Shown: positions 6,340 through 6,444 of the stretch, piece by piece | Numbering within the stretch: position 1 is the stretch's first letter | How the letters are laid out: each line of letters opens with the position of its first letter | Assembly: GCA_017555925.1 (NCBI GenBank) | Contig: JAFZFL010000123.1 | Location: 1-6,444, forward strand | From: Bacteroidales bacterium | Lineage (GTDB): Bacteria; Bacteroidota; Bacteroidia; Bacteroidales; UBA932 | DNA: 6,444 nt | Direction: 5' to 3' | Made by a program: the position numbers and the translations under genes | Notes under the pieces: generated by a model | The model's input: the letters and a program-made list of their open reading frames with translations, nothing else | Told to the model about the DNA's origin: nothing | Databases searched by the model: none

Positions 6340-6444
6340 TTAAGAGGCGCTCTTAGATTGGACTAAAGCTCGGTATTGTACCGGGCTTTTTCCATTTAGC
6401 CTCAGTTTGATTCGATCATTATTGTAGTAGCGTATATACTTAAC
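6340..6444 (-). CDS. IS3-family transposase OrfB, C-terminal 34 residues (5' part outside window)
   Basis: Reading the - strand from the window end gives VKYIRYYNNDRIKLRLNGKS then PVQYRALVQSKSAS and a TAA stop (complement of 6340-6342). The pattern YI.YYN..RI...L.G.SPV.YR is the C-terminal signature of IS3-family (IS150-group) integrase-type transposases, found just after the last catalytic acidic residue of the DDE domain. The remaining coding sequence, including the catalytic residues and any OrfA/OrfB frameshift signal, lies beyond the window, so intactness cannot be judged. Confidence 0.88.
   Translation of the reverse strand, partial: VKYIRYYNNDRIKLRLNGKSPVQYRALVQSKSAS
6365..6391 (+). 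terminator. Terminator-like hairpin inside the IS, active in the + direction
   Basis: AAAGCTCGGTA (6365-6375) pairs over all 11 positions with TACCGGGCTTT (6379-6389), with one G-T wobble and a three-base loop TTG, and ends in five T (6387-6391). In the + direction this has the form of an intrinsic terminator. The same bases encode SPVQYRAL of the transposase on the - strand, where no T-run follows the hairpin. It would stop transcripts entering the IS from the nucleotidase genes. Confidence 0.55.

Larger units (their letters stand above)
6307..6444 (-). mobile_element. End of an IS3-family insertion sequence (IS150-like), continuing past the window
   Basis: TGACCCCCAAAAGTTGGACGG (from 6309) is a typical IS3-family terminal inverted repeat, and 11 bases after it lies the stop of a transposase reading on the - strand. 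IS3-family ends begin with TG, and three TG candidates exist (6304, 6307, 6309), so the exact junction is uncertain by about five bases. The transposase 3' end lies next to the host genes, so this is the right (IRR) end. The rest of the element and any target-site duplication are outside the window. Confidence 0.85.

Overview
The window looks like ordinary chromosomal core sequence from a member of the Bacteroidales (Bacteroidota). Several signs point there: a 234-residue RsmI without the extra C-terminal domain of the E. coli enzyme, a membrane-anchored triple helix-hairpin-helix protein, a UshA-type 5'-nucleotidase split into two secreted single-domain proteins, weak Shine-Dalgarno sequences, and a TAnnTTTG-type -7 promoter element. 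All five complete or nearly complete host genes and the 5'-truncated first gene lie on the + strand with short gaps. This assignment is by inspection only.

Layout: (1) 1-501 is the 3' part of a gene for a very acidic, repeat-containing protein with a folded C-terminal domain of unknown function. (2) 522-1226 is rsmI, the 16S rRNA 2'-O-methyltransferase. (3) 1192-2118 is the HHH protein, overlapping the end of rsmI by 35 bases. (4) 2157-3080 and 3115-4536 encode the ATPase and permease of a NatAB-like ABC-2 exporter. (5) 4566-5378 and 5413-6270 encode the C-terminal (substrate-binding) and N-terminal (metallophosphatase) halves of a 5'-nucleotidase as separate exported proteins, in reversed order. 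(6) From about 6304-6309 to the window end lies one end of an IS3-family insertion sequence, whose transposase reads on the - strand toward the host genes.

Genes 1-3 are packed tightly enough to be co-transcribed. The ABC pair probably forms one exporter. The two nucleotidase halves probably act together on extracytoplasmic nucleotides. No gap between genes exceeds about 60 bases until the IS, so no long non-coding stretch remains unexplained.

The most interesting part is the 3' boundary. What looks like the first arm of the operon's terminator is cut by the IS, and the IS end carries a strong + strand terminator-like hairpin inside its antisense transposase gene. I found no evidence of a CRISPR array, defence system, tRNA, rRNA, riboswitch or new multi-gene system.
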